Shown here: in pieces, positions 27,378 to 35,930 of the stretch
Numbering within the stretch: position 1 is the first letter of the stretch
Layout of the letters: every line of letters begins with the position of its first letter
Assembly (NCBI GenBank): GCA_902805735.1
Contig: CADCTW010000089.1
Span: 1 to 64,000 of the forward strand
DNA: 64,000 nt
DNA from: an uncultured Gemmatimonadota bacterium
Lineage (GTDB): Bacteria > Gemmatimonadota > Gemmatimonadetes > Longimicrobiales > Longimicrobiaceae
Direction of reading: 5' to 3'
The notes under the pieces: model-generated
What the model saw: only the letters and a program-made list of their open reading frames with translations
Database searches by the model: none
What the model was told of the DNA's origin: nothing
Translations under genes and position numbers: made by a program

Positions 27378-28459
27378 GATCTCGTCTCCCTGCGGGTTGG
27401 CACCCCAAGTTCTCCCACGATCCGCTCCGCCACCGCGTACGGCGACTCCGATCCCGCTTCCAGCGTGGGGAGGGCGGCTTCCAGGATCTCGTCCCCGCGC
27501 CCGCTCTCCCACACCAGACGCTGCAATCGCCGCTCCACCACGGCGCGTACGCGCTCCGCCAGGCGTCGCTGGCGCCGGCGCGAAAGCTCGCCGGATTCTT
27601 CCAGGTACACCCGATGCCCGTCCAGCGTTCGCAGCAGCTCGTCCAGCCCCTCCCCCGTCTGCGCCACGGTGCGGATGACGGGGATGGCCCACCCCCCCTC
27701 TTCCTGCGCGTGCGCGCGCAGCCCCTCGCGCGCGTGCTTCTGCACCGTCTTCAGCGAGACGCCGTGGTGCCCCGCGGACACGGGCATGTCGCCCAGGCGC
27801 ATGTGGAGCATCACCTCGATCTCCTGCGCCAGCTTGTCCGCCCCCGGGCGGTCCGCCTTGTTGATCACGAACACGTCCGCGATCTCCATCAGCCCCGCCT
27901 TCATGGCCTGGATGGAGTCGCCGCTCTCGGGCACGAGCACCACCACGCTGGTGTCCGCGGTGCCGGCGATGTCCAGCTCCGTCTGCCCCACGCCCACGGT
28001 TTCCAGGATCACCCGCGCGAACCCGAAGGCGTCCAGCAGGTCCGCCACTTCCTTGCTGGTGGTGGCCAGCCCGCCCAGCGCGCCGCGGGTGGCCATGGAG
28101 CGGATGAACACCCCCGGGTCGGTGGAGATGTTGTTCATGCGGATGCGGTCGCCCAGCAGCGCCCCCCCGGTGAAGGGCGACGACGGGTCCACCGCCACGA
28201 TCCCCACCCGCTCCTCCCGCTCGCGGTACAGCAGGGCGAGCTTGGAGGTGAGGGTGGATTTGCCTGCCCCCGGCGGTCCGGTGATCCCGATGCGCTGTGC
28301 GCGCCCCACGTCCGCGTGGAGGTCGTGGAGGAGCCGCTCGAACCCCGGACGGGTGTCTTCGACGAGGGAGATGGCGCGGGCGAGGGCCACTCGCTGCCCC
28401 GCGCGGAAGCGCTCCAGCAGCTCGGGCTGCGCCGGCGCGGCCTGTATGGTCTCGGTCAT
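27374..28459 (-). CDS. meaB: MeaB/ArgK-type G-protein chaperone of the B12 mutase
   Basis: A 361-aa protein. P-loop GITGPPGAGKSTLTSKLALL, the switch region VDPSSPFTGGALLGDRIRM, ETVGVGQTELDIAG and the guanine motif NKAD (FVINKADRPGADK) are all present. MeaB-family GTPases load and protect the adenosylcobalamin cofactor of mutases (established). The gene ends inside the start of the mutase large-subunit gene (ATGA overlap), so the two are coupled. ATG 28459 was chosen because it opens MTETIQAAPAQPELLERFRA, the usual family N-terminus; a longer frame runs upstream without support. It is first in the leftward block. Confidence 0.93.
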   Translation of the reverse strand: MTETIQAAPAQPELLERFRAGQRVALARAISLVEDTRPGFERLLHDLHADVGRAQRIGITGPPGAGKSTLTSKLALLYREREERVGIVAVDPSSPFTGGALLGDRIRMNNISTDPGVFIRSMATRGALGGLATTSKEVADLLDAFGFARVILETVGVGQTELDIAGTADTSVVVLVPESGDSIQAMKAGLMEIADVFVINKADRPGADKLAQEIEVMLHMRLGDMPVSAGHHGVSLKTVQKHAREGLRAHAQEEGGWAIPVIRTVAQTGEGLDELLRTLDGHRVYLEESGELSRRRQRRLAERVRAVVERRLQRLVWESGRGDEILEAALPTLEAGSESPYAVAERIVGELGVPTRRETRS

Positions 28460-28586
28460 GGGGCGAAAGGTGCCGCGCCTGCCCGCGCGAGTCAAGCCGG
28501 GCTCCCCGCCCCGCGCCGGGGCCCGGCGACACGAAAGGCCAACGGGGAGCGCGTGGTCCGTGCGGGGTGCCCGCGCGCCGCTGGAG

Positions 28587-29084
28587 CTACGGAGAACCCG
28601 CGGTCACCTCGATCGCGCGCCATCGTTCCGCCCGCCTCTCGGTGAACGCGAGCAGTGCCCCCGTGGCCGCCCCCAGACTCGCGCCGAAGAGGGTCGGACC
28701 GGCGTCCGTGCGCCCTTCCATCACCAGTCCAAGGAAGATCGCCCCGACCAGCGCACCCGCCGCGCCCCCCTGCAGCCCGCCCTTCACCACCAGCGCGGAA
28801 CGGGGCGTCGGGCCCAGGCTCTCCCGCGCGGCGAGGATGTCGCGGATCGGGATCGCGTGGTCCGCGGGGGTGGCCCGCAGGAAGAGGGTGTCGGCAGACC
28901 TGCGCACCAGAGTGCCCGTGAAACGCTCGTTCGCGGTCTCCAGGCGCAGGCGGGTTCCCGGCCGCGGCTCGTTCTGCGCCCATGCGCCGGCATGGCAGGC
29001 GAGAAGCAGGACGAGCTGCGTGAGCAGGCGGCGAGAAGCCGTGGAGGCCGCTGCTTGAAGGGCACAGGCGATCGGGGTCCTCAT
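28587..29084 (-). CDS. exported hypothetical protein with glycine-zipper-like tail
   Basis: A 165-aa protein starting MRTPIACALQAAAS, with a signal peptide ending near CHAGAWAQ. The mature part opens PRPGTRLRLETANERFTGTL, a small beta-rich domain often seen in Gemmatimonadota exported proteins (recollection, not searched). A Gly/Ala-rich hydrophobic stretch follows (GGLQGGAAGALVGAIFLGLV and ASLGAATGALLAF) that could insert in a membrane. No function is assignable. It stands alone between MeaB (start 28459) and the DUF4153 gene, all leftward. Confidence 0.6.
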   Translation of the reverse strand: MRTPIACALQAAASTASRRLLTQLVLLLACHAGAWAQNEPRPGTRLRLETANERFTGTLVRRSADTLFLRATPADHAIPIRDILAARESLGPTPRSALVVKGGLQGGAAGALVGAIFLGLVMEGRTDAGPTLFGASLGAATGALLAFTERRAERWRAIEVTAGSP

Positions 29085-29191
29085 CTGGCGTTCCTCGCAA
29101 AGAGGGCAAGAGCAGGGTCGCCCGCGCGCCGCGCGGGAGCTCTCGTAGGATAACGGATCGTCGCCTCCCGCGTGGAGCCCCGCCCGCGGGA

Positions 29192-31033
29192 TCAGCGCCG
29201 GATGACCGCCAGGCCCGTGACACGCTCCACCCTCATGGCCCCCCCGGCCACCTTCGTCCCGGCCGAGGTCGCCCTCATGTTGCTGAAGCCCAGCGCGGTC
29301 ACCACCAGCTCCCCCCGGGGCACGCCGGCGCCGTCCAGCAGCGGCACGCGCGCGTCCTCCAGCGTCAGCGCCGCACTCCCGGAGGCCAGGCCGTCGCACC
29401 CCGCCGGCGCGCGCGCCTCCAGCAGGCGCAGCATCGGCCCCACTTCCGCGCGGTAGCTGGCGCCCCCCAGGGGCAGCGTGACGGTGCTCCCGCGCATCCC
29501 AATCCGCACTTCGCCGGCGGCACCGGTTCCGTCCGACGAGACGAAGTAGGCCGTCCCCGCCGCCACCGGGATCGGCGTGCGGGGGGCAAGCGAGCCATAC
29601 ACGAACTGCGCGGCCCTGCGCCGGCACCCGGCGCGCACCCCCAGCGCGTACACGACCTGCGCCCCGGCGTCGAACCCCTTCACTTCCACGCCCAGCACCC
29701 GGCGCACCGCCGCGGGGCCATGCGAGTCGTACAGGTAGGTGAGGACGCCTGCGATCTCTTCGTACCGCCCGGGCGGCAGGGAGTCCGGGCGGGCGGCGTT
29801 CTTCCCCCGTGGCAGCAGGGGGCGCACGAGCCGCCCGCCGCGCATCACCCCCGCCTCGGTGAGGGCGGAGCGCAGCCGGGCGCTCTGGTCCCGGCGCGAC
29901 ACGGCCTGCGCGCTCCACGGCCCCACCGACGCCAGGAAGAGCGCCGCCGCCAGCAGCGCGGGGACGAGCGCGAGGAGGGGCCGCTGGCGGCGGATGAGGC
30001 GCACCGTGCCCGCCACGGCCAGCGCCAGCAGGGCGAGCAGGATGATGAAGCGCAGGTAGCGGAACTCCGTCCAGCCGTACTGGTCCTGCCGCACGCCCAC
30101 GGCCCAGACCGGGAGCGGGAGGAGGGGGAGGAGGAGCGCCGGAAAGGCGCGCACCAGCCGCCCCACGCCGCGCGACTCGGGATCGTCCTGCAGCGGTTCC
30201 AGGAAGATGCCGCCCAGCAGCCCTCCCAGCCCCGCGAACAGCACGATGGGCGAGAGGATGTTCTTGGGCAGGTCGCCCGTGGCGATCACCTTGAGGGTGT
30301 AGGCGAAGAGGATCGCCAGGTACACGACCAGGACGACGGCGTACAGGTAGCGCCCCACCCGGCGCACGGCCGTCAGCGGCACCGACGAGCGGTCCGCCAC
30401 CTCCGCCGCCAGCACCGGCACCCCGCCGGCCACCACCCAGGGGACCAGGGCGAAGAAGACGGCGCCCATCAGGTCCTGGTACAGGTGGTCGGGCGCCTCC
30501 AGTTCGAACAGCGAAGTCACGGCGGATACGGCGCCGGCGAGCGCCGCGAACAGCGCCGCCCCGTAGAGCCCCACGGTGATGATGCGGGCCAGGAGGAGTG
30601 CGTCGAACCTCCAGAAGCGCCACCTCCGCGCTGCCTCGTCGCCCCCGCCTGCCAGCGGCACGAGCGCCAGCGCCAGCCACGCCGCCCCCGCCAGCGCCGC
30701 CGCCCGCCACCGCTCCGACGCCAGGTCCGGATCGAAGATCCACGTGGCGTACGCGCCCACCGCCGCCAGCGCCAGCGCCGTCGCGCCCCAGCGCGCCGGG
30801 CCGGAGATCACGCGCCGCGCGCGCAGCACGCTGGCCCCGAACACCAGCGGGAGCGTGATGACGGCCGCGGCGAACACGCGCAGCCACCACTCGCCCTCCT
30901 GCCCCTCCGCGCGCTGCGAGACCGAAAAGGTGACCGCCACGCACACGCCCATCAGCACCTCGACGGGCGCGTGGACGAACGCGTCCCGCGCGTCGCGGAG
31001 GTACGCGCGGAGGGCTGTGCCGGGGAGGTTCAT
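29192..31033 (-). CDS. DUF4153 polytopic membrane protein
   Basis: A 613-aa protein with ten or more hydrophobic segments in the first 400 residues, for example VLMGVCVAVTFSV, ALAGAAWLALALVPLAG and VVLVVYLAILFAYTLKVIA. DLPKNILSPIVLFAGLGGL lies in a loop typical of DUF4153 proteins. The last 200 residues form a soluble domain (GRYEEIAGVLTYLYDSHGPA onward). The family is uncharacterised. The start ATG 31033 gives a short basic N-terminus before the first helix. It is divergent from the Tad pilus operon across a 370-bp gap. Confidence 0.8.
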   Translation of the reverse strand: MNLPGTALRAYLRDARDAFVHAPVEVLMGVCVAVTFSVSQRAEGQEGEWWLRVFAAAVITLPLVFGASVLRARRVISGPARWGATALALAAVGAYATWIFDPDLASERWRAAALAGAAWLALALVPLAGGGDEAARRWRFWRFDALLLARIITVGLYGAALFAALAGAVSAVTSLFELEAPDHLYQDLMGAVFFALVPWVVAGGVPVLAAEVADRSSVPLTAVRRVGRYLYAVVLVVYLAILFAYTLKVIATGDLPKNILSPIVLFAGLGGLLGGIFLEPLQDDPESRGVGRLVRAFPALLLPLLPLPVWAVGVRQDQYGWTEFRYLRFIILLALLALAVAGTVRLIRRQRPLLALVPALLAAALFLASVGPWSAQAVSRRDQSARLRSALTEAGVMRGGRLVRPLLPRGKNAARPDSLPPGRYEEIAGVLTYLYDSHGPAAVRRVLGVEVKGFDAGAQVVYALGVRAGCRRRAAQFVYGSLAPRTPIPVAAGTAYFVSSDGTGAAGEVRIGMRGSTVTLPLGGASYRAEVGPMLRLLEARAPAGCDGLASGSAALTLEDARVPLLDGAGVPRGELVVTALGFSNMRATSAGTKVAGGAMRVERVTGLAVIRR

Positions 31034-31405
31034 GGCCGGATGGGAAGCGGGAGGCGGCGGGAGTGCCCGTGCATTCTGCTCGCCCCGTCCCCCGCGCGCA
31101 ACGGCGGCGGCTCACGCGACACGGAGGGGAACCCGTGCCGTGCAACAAAAGTTTGCAGGGCCGGAGCCGCAAACAGACGGAGACGCGGGGGAGCAAACGG
31201 ACGGTCAAGTGGGCGCGGAGTGCCCGCCACGAAAAAGTGAGGCGGGACGCGGAGTATTCGTGCCGGAACATCTGCAACATAGTGTTACACGGGCAAAGAA
31301 ATTTTGCACTTTCCACACGGCACACCCATTGCCTTTTCCCGCCGCGGATGGACTCGGGCGGAGGACATCGAAATCAACCAGCGGCCCGCGGGCCAGGAGG
31401 AGAAA
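31034..31405. other. divergent region upstream of the Tad pilus operon, no gene
   Basis: About 370 bp between DUF4153 (minus) and flp (plus). The part from 31240 to 31340 is noticeably more AT-rich than its surroundings (AAAGAAATTTTGCAC region), as expected for a promoter. I could not assign boxes with confidence. A look for a sigma54 -24/-12 element failed on spacing. Confidence 0.4.
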
Positions 31406-31582
31406 ATGAAGGCACTCGTGAACAGCTTCGTGCGCGACGACTCCGGGCAGAGCCTGGTGGAGTACGGCCTGGTGATCGCCCTGGTGGCGCTGGCGGTGGT
31501 GGGCGCGCTGATCATCTTCAGCGGCCGGATCGTGGCGCTGTTCGGGCGGATCGGCGACGGGCTGGACGAAGCGGGGAAGTAA
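31406..31582 (+). CDS. flp: Flp/Fap-type IVb pilin
   Basis: A 58-aa pilin, MKALVNSFVRDDSG followed by QSLVEYGLVIALVALAVVGA. The prepilin site is Gly/Gln, with Glu at +5 and Tyr at +6 exactly as in Flp pilins; the hydrophobic helix drives assembly. The start is set by an AGGAGGA site at 31395-31401. It is the structural subunit of the Tad pilus encoded downstream and would be cleaved by the peptidase encoded next. Confidence 0.95.
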   Translation: MKALVNSFVRDDSGQSLVEYGLVIALVALAVVGALIIFSGRIVALFGRIGDGLDEAGK

Positions 31583-31712
31583 GCAGCCACGGGGCGGCGC
31601 CGGACGCGGGCCCCGGGCGCCGGCTGGGAGAAAAGGAGCGATGGAAGTGCCATCTCCAGCCTCACTCCGTGATGCTGGGACGTGCCGCCCTGCGCTCCGC
31701 AACGGAGGAAAC

Positions 31713-32222
31713 ATGCTTTTATCGATCCAATCGGCCGTCTTCATCGTCCTCATGGCGGCGGCCGCGGGCAGCGACCTGCGCACGGGGCGCATCCCCAACA
31801 AGCTGACGGGAGCCGGACTGGCGGCCGCCCTGATCCTCCTCGCCCCGAGCGGCCCCGCGGCGCTCTGGGGCGGGGTGGCGGGCGCGGCGCTCGCCTTCGC
31901 CCTCACCTTTCCGCTCTTCGCGCTGCGGGCCCTGGGGGGCGGCGACGTCAAGCTGCTCACGGTGGCGGGCGCGTTCCTGGGCACCGGGCGGGTGCTGCCG
32001 GCGCTGCTGGCCACGGCGCTCGCGGGCGGGGTGCTGGCGCTGGCCGAGGCGGGGAGGCGCGGCGTGCTCCTTCCCGTGCTCTTCCGCTCGCGCCAGCTCG
32101 CCGGGAACCTGGCCACCCTGGGGCGCGCGGGCGAGCGGATGACGCTGGCCTCCCCGGGCGCCGTCACCATCCCCTACGGGGTGGCGATCGCGGTGGGGGC
32201 CCTGGCCGCGTGGTTCAGGTGA
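31713..32222 (+). CDS. tadV: Tad prepilin peptidase (TadV/CpaA)
   Basis: A 169-aa A24 aspartic prepilin peptidase. The first catalytic Asp is in AAAGSDLRTGRIPNKLTG, the second in ALGGGDVKLLTVAGAF (GxGD motif). About six hydrophobic segments are present. ATG 31713 follows GGAGGA by 2 nt; an earlier in-frame ATG at 31641 would add hydrophilic residues with no site. It cleaves the Flp prepilin and the TadE pseudopilin at the inner membrane. Its stop overlaps the next GTG (GTGA). Confidence 0.93.
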   Translation: MLLSIQSAVFIVLMAAAAGSDLRTGRIPNKLTGAGLAAALILLAPSGPAALWGGVAGAALAFALTFPLFALRALGGGDVKLLTVAGAFLGTGRVLPALLATALAGGVLALAEAGRRGVLLPVLFRSRQLAGNLATLGRAGERMTLASPGAVTIPYGVAIAVGALAAWFR

Positions 32223-32632
32223 CCAGGTGCTTCGCCCGCGCCCAGGAGGGGCAGGCGCTGGTGGAGTTCGCGCTGGTGGCGCCGGTGCTCCTGCTGCTGG
32301 TGGTGGGGATCTTCGAGTTCGGCCGGGCGTGGAACGCCCACCAGGGGGTGACCGACGCGGCGCGGGAAGGGGCGCGCGCCGCCGTGGTGGCGGACCCGCT
32401 GATGACCACCGACTCGGTGCGCGCCGTGGTCCGCAACGCCCTGGCGCGCGCCGCCCTGGACCCGGGCCTGGCCACCATCGAGCTGAGCGGGGTGGGCGAC
32501 CCCACGGGGGAGCCGGCGCGGGTGCGGGTGAGGTATCCGTACCACTTCGGCTTCCTGAAGCCGATGGGTGCGGTGCTGGGAAACGCGGGCACCGTGACGC
32601 TGGGAACGGCGTTCGTCATGCGCAACGAGTGA
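32219..32632 (+). CDS. tadE: TadE-like pseudopilin
   Basis: 137 aa, GTG start overlapping tadV. EGQALVEFALVAPVLLLLVV is the TadE signature: the cleavage Gly is followed by QALVEF with Glu at +5. The periplasmic part contains AWNAHQGVTDAAREGARAAV, typical of TadE (loss of pseudopilin blocks pilus assembly in model systems). Short and regular. Confidence 0.9.
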   Translation: MTRCFARAQEGQALVEFALVAPVLLLLVVGIFEFGRAWNAHQGVTDAAREGARAAVVADPLMTTDSVRAVVRNALARAALDPGLATIELSGVGDPTGEPARVRVRYPYHFGFLKPMGAVLGNAGTVTLGTAFVMRNE

Positions 32633-32639
32633 GGCAGGG

Positions 32640-33470
32640 ATGAAAAGGCTGTGGCTGGTCCTGGGAATGGCGCTGGCGTCGGGTGGGGGCGCGGCGTACC
32701 TGGCGGCGGGGTACCTGCAGCCCGCCCCCGCCTCCGCGGCGCGCGCCGAGCCGCCGGGGAACCGCGTGGCCGTGGCGGCGCGCGACCTCCCCGCCGGCGC
32801 CATCGTGGGCGCGCAGGACGTGCGGCTGGTGCAGTGGCCCGCGGACGCCCTCCCCGCCGGCTACGCGCGCACCGCCGCCGAGGTGGTGGGGCGCGGCCTG
32901 GTGACGCCGCTGCGGGCCAACGAGCCGCTCATGGAGGGGAAGCTGGCCCCCAGGGACGCGGGGGGCGGCCTCCCCATCCTGATCCCGGAGGGGATGCGCG
33001 CGGTGAGCGTGCGGGTGGACGAGGTGATCGGCGTGGCCGGCTTCGTGACCCCCGGCACCCGCGTGGACGTGCTCGCCACCCTCCCCGCCGGCACCGGCCG
33101 CACGGCGGGCACGCGCCTGGTCCTGCAGAACGTGCAGGTGCTGGCCGCAGGGCAGTCCATCGCGCGGGAGATGGACGGCAAGCCGCAGACGGCCGCCGTC
33201 ATCACCCTGCTGGTGCTGCCGGAGCAGGCGGAGATCGTCACCCTGGCGTCGGCCGAGGGGCGCATCCAGCTGGCGCTGCGCAACACGCTGGACGGGGCGC
33301 AGGTGAGTACGGGCGGGGCACGCACCAGCGCGCTGCTGGGCCCGGCCGCCGCGCCGCGGAAAGAGGCGGAGCGCCCGCGCACGCGCCCGGCCGCCGCACT
33401 GCCGCGGGCCCGCACGGGGCCCAGCGTGGAGATCTACCGGGGGAGCGAACGCTCCGTCGCAACCTTCTGA
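32640..33470 (+). CDS. cpaB: Flp pilus assembly protein CpaB/RcpC
   Basis: A 276-aa protein. An N-terminal helix (LWLVLGMALASGGGAAYLA) is followed by the SAF domain VAVAARDLPAGAIVGAQDVR at about 43-62 and by RAVSVRVDEVIGVAGFVTPG, the RcpC core. CpaB supports the outer-membrane secretin of the Tad machine. The C-terminal tail is Pro/Arg-rich. It lies 7 nt after tadE and 10 nt before cpaC. Confidence 0.92.
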   Translation: MKRLWLVLGMALASGGGAAYLAAGYLQPAPASAARAEPPGNRVAVAARDLPAGAIVGAQDVRLVQWPADALPAGYARTAAEVVGRGLVTPLRANEPLMEGKLAPRDAGGGLPILIPEGMRAVSVRVDEVIGVAGFVTPGTRVDVLATLPAGTGRTAGTRLVLQNVQVLAAGQSIAREMDGKPQTAAVITLLVLPEQAEIVTLASAEGRIQLALRNTLDGAQVSTGGARTSALLGPAAAPRKEAERPRTRPAAALPRARTGPSVEIYRGSERSVATF

Positions 33471-33480
33471 GCGGGGCACC

Positions 33481-34821
33481 ATGCGCATCCACATCCCACG
33501 CCGGCTGACGGCACGGGCCGCCGGGCACCTCCTGGTGCTGGCGGCGGGGATGCTCTCGCTCCCCCGGCCCGCCGCCGCGCAAAACACGCAGCCCGCCCAG
33601 CGGGTGGTGCAGGCCTCCGAACGGGTGGTGCTGGTGGCACGCGGGCAGACGGCCATCCTCCTGCAGCCCGTGGCCCTCCAGCGCCTCTCCATCGCCGACC
33701 CGGAGGTGGCGGAGATCTTCGCGGTGTCGCCCCAGGAGATCCTGGTGAACGGCAAGAAGCTGGGGACCACCAGCCTGATGCTGTGGGACGCCAGCGGCGC
33801 GCGGCGCATGTACACGGTGGAGGTGACGCCGGACGTGCGCGCGCTGGAGCAGACGCTGCGCACCCTCTTCCCCGCCGAGCGCTTCACGGTGCTCGCCAGC
33901 GGGAGCAGCGTGGTGCTCTCCGGCACCATCAGCAGCGCGGGGGCCGCGCGGCGCATGCTGGAGGTGGCGGGGGGCTCCGGGGCCACCATCGTCAACAACC
34001 TGGCCGCCCCGGCCGCGCCCCAGGTGCTGCTGCAGGTGCGCTTCGCGGAGGTCACGCGCACCGCCGTGCAGGAGCTGCGCACCCAGATCGGCGTGAGCGT
34101 GGGCGGCGGGAGCGCGAACGACTACGGCGCGGTGCAGACCCTCTCGGACGGCCTGGTGCGCCTCTTCCTCCTGGGCGGCAACACCCACATCGAGGCCTCC
34201 ATCCAGGCCATGCAGGCGCGCGGCCTCTTCCGCAGCCTGGCCGAGCCCAACCTGCTGGCGCTGGACGGGCAGGAAGCCTCCTTTTTGGCCGGCGGCGAGT
34301 TTCCCTTCCCCGTGATCCAGGGCGGCGGCAACAACGCCACCGTGACGGTGGTTTGGAAGGAGTTCGGCGTCCGCCTGCGCTTCCGGCCCAACGTGGTGGG
34401 CGACGGCACCATCCGGCTGCACATCGCCCCCGAGGTGTCGTCGCTGGACTACTCCAACTCGCTGCGCATCGAGGGCTTCCAGATCCCCTCGCTGCTCACG
34501 CGGCGCACGGAAACGGAGGTGGTGCTGCGCGACGGGCAGTACCTGGCCATCGCGGGGCTGCTGAACAACGTGCTGGAGCAGAACACCTCGCGCATCCCGC
34601 TGCTGGGCGACCTGCCGGTGCTGGGAACGCTGTTCCGCTCGCGCAACGCGCGGCAGGGGCGCACGGAGCTGCTGGTGCTGGTGTCGCCGCGCATCGTGCA
34701 GGCCAGCTCGGCGCCGCAGCCGGTGCCCACGGGCGAGCCGGGCACCTGGGGGTGGGAACGCTCGCTGCGCGACGCGCCGGGCGCCCCGCAGCAGCACCCG
34801 GCCGCCCCGCGCCAGCCGTAG
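33481..34821 (+). CDS. cpaC: Tad pilus secretin CpaC/RcpA
   Basis: A 446-aa protein. A signal peptide ends near PRPAAAQ. The N-terminal pilus-formation domain includes LSIADPEVAEIFAVSPQEIL and a BON-like segment (VEVTPDVRALEQTLRTLFP). The secretin domain carries VLLQVRFAEVTRTAVQELR, NPNLLAL-type SLAEPNLLALDGQEASFLAG and the end SRIPLLGDLPVLGTLFRSR. It forms the outer-membrane channel, implying a diderm envelope. The Pro-rich C-terminus is probably flexible. Confidence 0.94.
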   Translation: MRIHIPRRLTARAAGHLLVLAAGMLSLPRPAAAQNTQPAQRVVQASERVVLVARGQTAILLQPVALQRLSIADPEVAEIFAVSPQEILVNGKKLGTTSLMLWDASGARRMYTVEVTPDVRALEQTLRTLFPAERFTVLASGSSVVLSGTISSAGAARRMLEVAGGSGATIVNNLAAPAAPQVLLQVRFAEVTRTAVQELRTQIGVSVGGGSANDYGAVQTLSDGLVRLFLLGGNTHIEASIQAMQARGLFRSLAEPNLLALDGQEASFLAGGEFPFPVIQGGGNNATVTVVWKEFGVRLRFRPNVVGDGTIRLHIAPEVSSLDYSNSLRIEGFQIPSLLTRRTETEVVLRDGQYLAIAGLLNNVLEQNTSRIPLLGDLPVLGTLFRSRNARQGRTELLVLVSPRIVQASSAPQPVPTGEPGTWGWERSLRDAPGAPQQHPAAPRQP

Positions 34822-34829
34822 GAGGCAGA

Positions 34830-35930
34830 ATGCCCCGCATCCGCTCGCGTCTGGACGACCGGCAGGGCTCGGCCCTGGTGCTGGTGGTCGTGGCCATGGT
34901 GGGGCTCCTGTCGATGATGGCGCTGGCGGTGGACCTGGGGATGCTGCGCACGGCCCACGGCGAGGCGCAGCGCGCCGCCGACGCCGCCGCGCTGGCCGGG
35001 GCCTCCGCCTTCATGGAGATGGCGCCCACCGAGGCGGCGGCCCCCGCGCGCCAGCGGGCGCTGGACTACGTGGGGCGCAACACGCTGCGCGGCACCGCCT
35101 TCAGGGCGGAGGAGGCCACGGTGGAGGTGCTCCCGCCGCTCAAGCGGGTGCGGGTGAGGGTGAGGAAGCCGGCCGTCTCCACCTGGTTCGCGCGGATCTT
35201 CGGGGTGAACAGCGCCGCCGTCAGCGCCCGCGCCGCGGCCCACGCCACCCGCGCCCCCAGCTCGCGCTGCGTGAAGCCGTTCGTTCCCCCCGACCTGTGG
35301 GCGGAGATGGACGACGACCGCAACAAGAACGGCGAGTGGGACCCGTGGGAGGTGTGGGAGTACGAGCCCGACCGCGGCGACTTCTACAACCCCGGCGGCG
35401 CCTCCGCCACCTCCAACCGGCCGGAGACGGGGTACGGCAGCGCTTTCCGCGGCCCCAAGCACGACCGCGGGCGCAAGGTGATGCTCAACGTGAGCGCCCT
35501 GTCCGGGTTCGCAAACCTGTGGGCCATGCCGGACGGGGACTGGGGCCTGGACGTGGGCGGGGCGGCGCTGCGCAACAACATCAGCGGCTGCAACACCACG
35601 CCCATCTCCGTGGGCAAGCCTTACAAGCTGCAGAGCGGGATCAAGGCCGGCCCCGTGTTCCAGGGGGTCAACGAGCTGATCCTGCGCGACCCGGGCGCCC
35701 GGTGGGACGACGCGCGGGGCGAGGTGGTGGGGTCGCGCCACGCGGACTGGATGGACAGCCCCCGGCTGATCCGCGTGCCGCTGTACGACCCGTCGGAAAT
35801 GACCACGAAGAAGAGCGAGGTCCGCTTCACCAAGTTCGCGTGGGTCTTCCTGGAGCCCGTGGGCGGCCCCGCCGACCCGGTGGTCGCGCGCTTCGTGGAA
35901 ATCGTACGCATCCTACAGCTGGTGGAATGA
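34830..35930 (+). CDS. TadG-like pilus assembly protein with an EF-hand-like loop
   Basis: A 366-aa protein; ribosome-binding site GGAGG is 5 nt upstream of ATG 34830. The N-terminus [20 protein letters not shown] is a pilin-like helix lacking Glu at +5, followed by [14 protein letters not shown], which matches the Flp-assembly TadE/TadG-like family (putative Flp pilus-assembly domain). No VWA domain is seen, unlike classic TadG. Residues 163-174, [12 protein letters not shown], place acids/Asn at positions 1, 3, 5, 9 and Glu at 12 with Gly at 6: a full EF-hand calcium-loop pattern. The rest has Trp/Tyr-rich segments of unknown role. The stop overlaps the next ATG. Confidence 0.8.
   Translation: MPRIRSRLDDRQGSALVLVVVAMVGLLSMMALAVDLGMLRTAHGEAQRAADAAALAGASAFMEMAPTEAAAPARQRALDYVGRNTLRGTAFRAEEATVEVLPPLKRVRVRVRKPAVSTWFARIFGVNSAAVSARAAAHATRAPSSRCVKPFVPPDLWAEMDDDRNKNGEWDPWEVWEYEPDRGDFYNPGGASATSNRPETGYGSAFRGPKHDRGRKVMLNVSALSGFANLWAMPDGDWGLDVGGAALRNNISGCNTTPISVGKPYKLQSGIKAGPVFQGVNELILRDPGARWDDARGEVVGSRHADWMDSPRLIRVPLYDPSEMTTKKSEVRFTKFAWVFLEPVGGPADPVVARFVEIVRILQLVE

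Noticed and set aside
25641-28532. A single 963-aa fused MeaB-mutase (IcmF-like) protein
   Set aside because: The long frame upstream of 27377 is Arg/Gly-rich noise; MeaB is encoded in another frame (27374-28459) with intact motifs and an ATGA overlap, so the proteins are separate.
28587-31325. A 912-aa protein on the minus strand
   Set aside because: Only its last 165 residues (from ATG 29084, with signal peptide) look real; the rest is antiframe to the DUF4153 gene.
31240-31340. Sigma54 promoter in front of flp
   Set aside because: GGGCAAAGAAATTTTGC has GG and GC elements, but they are about 12 nt apart instead of 10, so the -24/-12 spacing fails.
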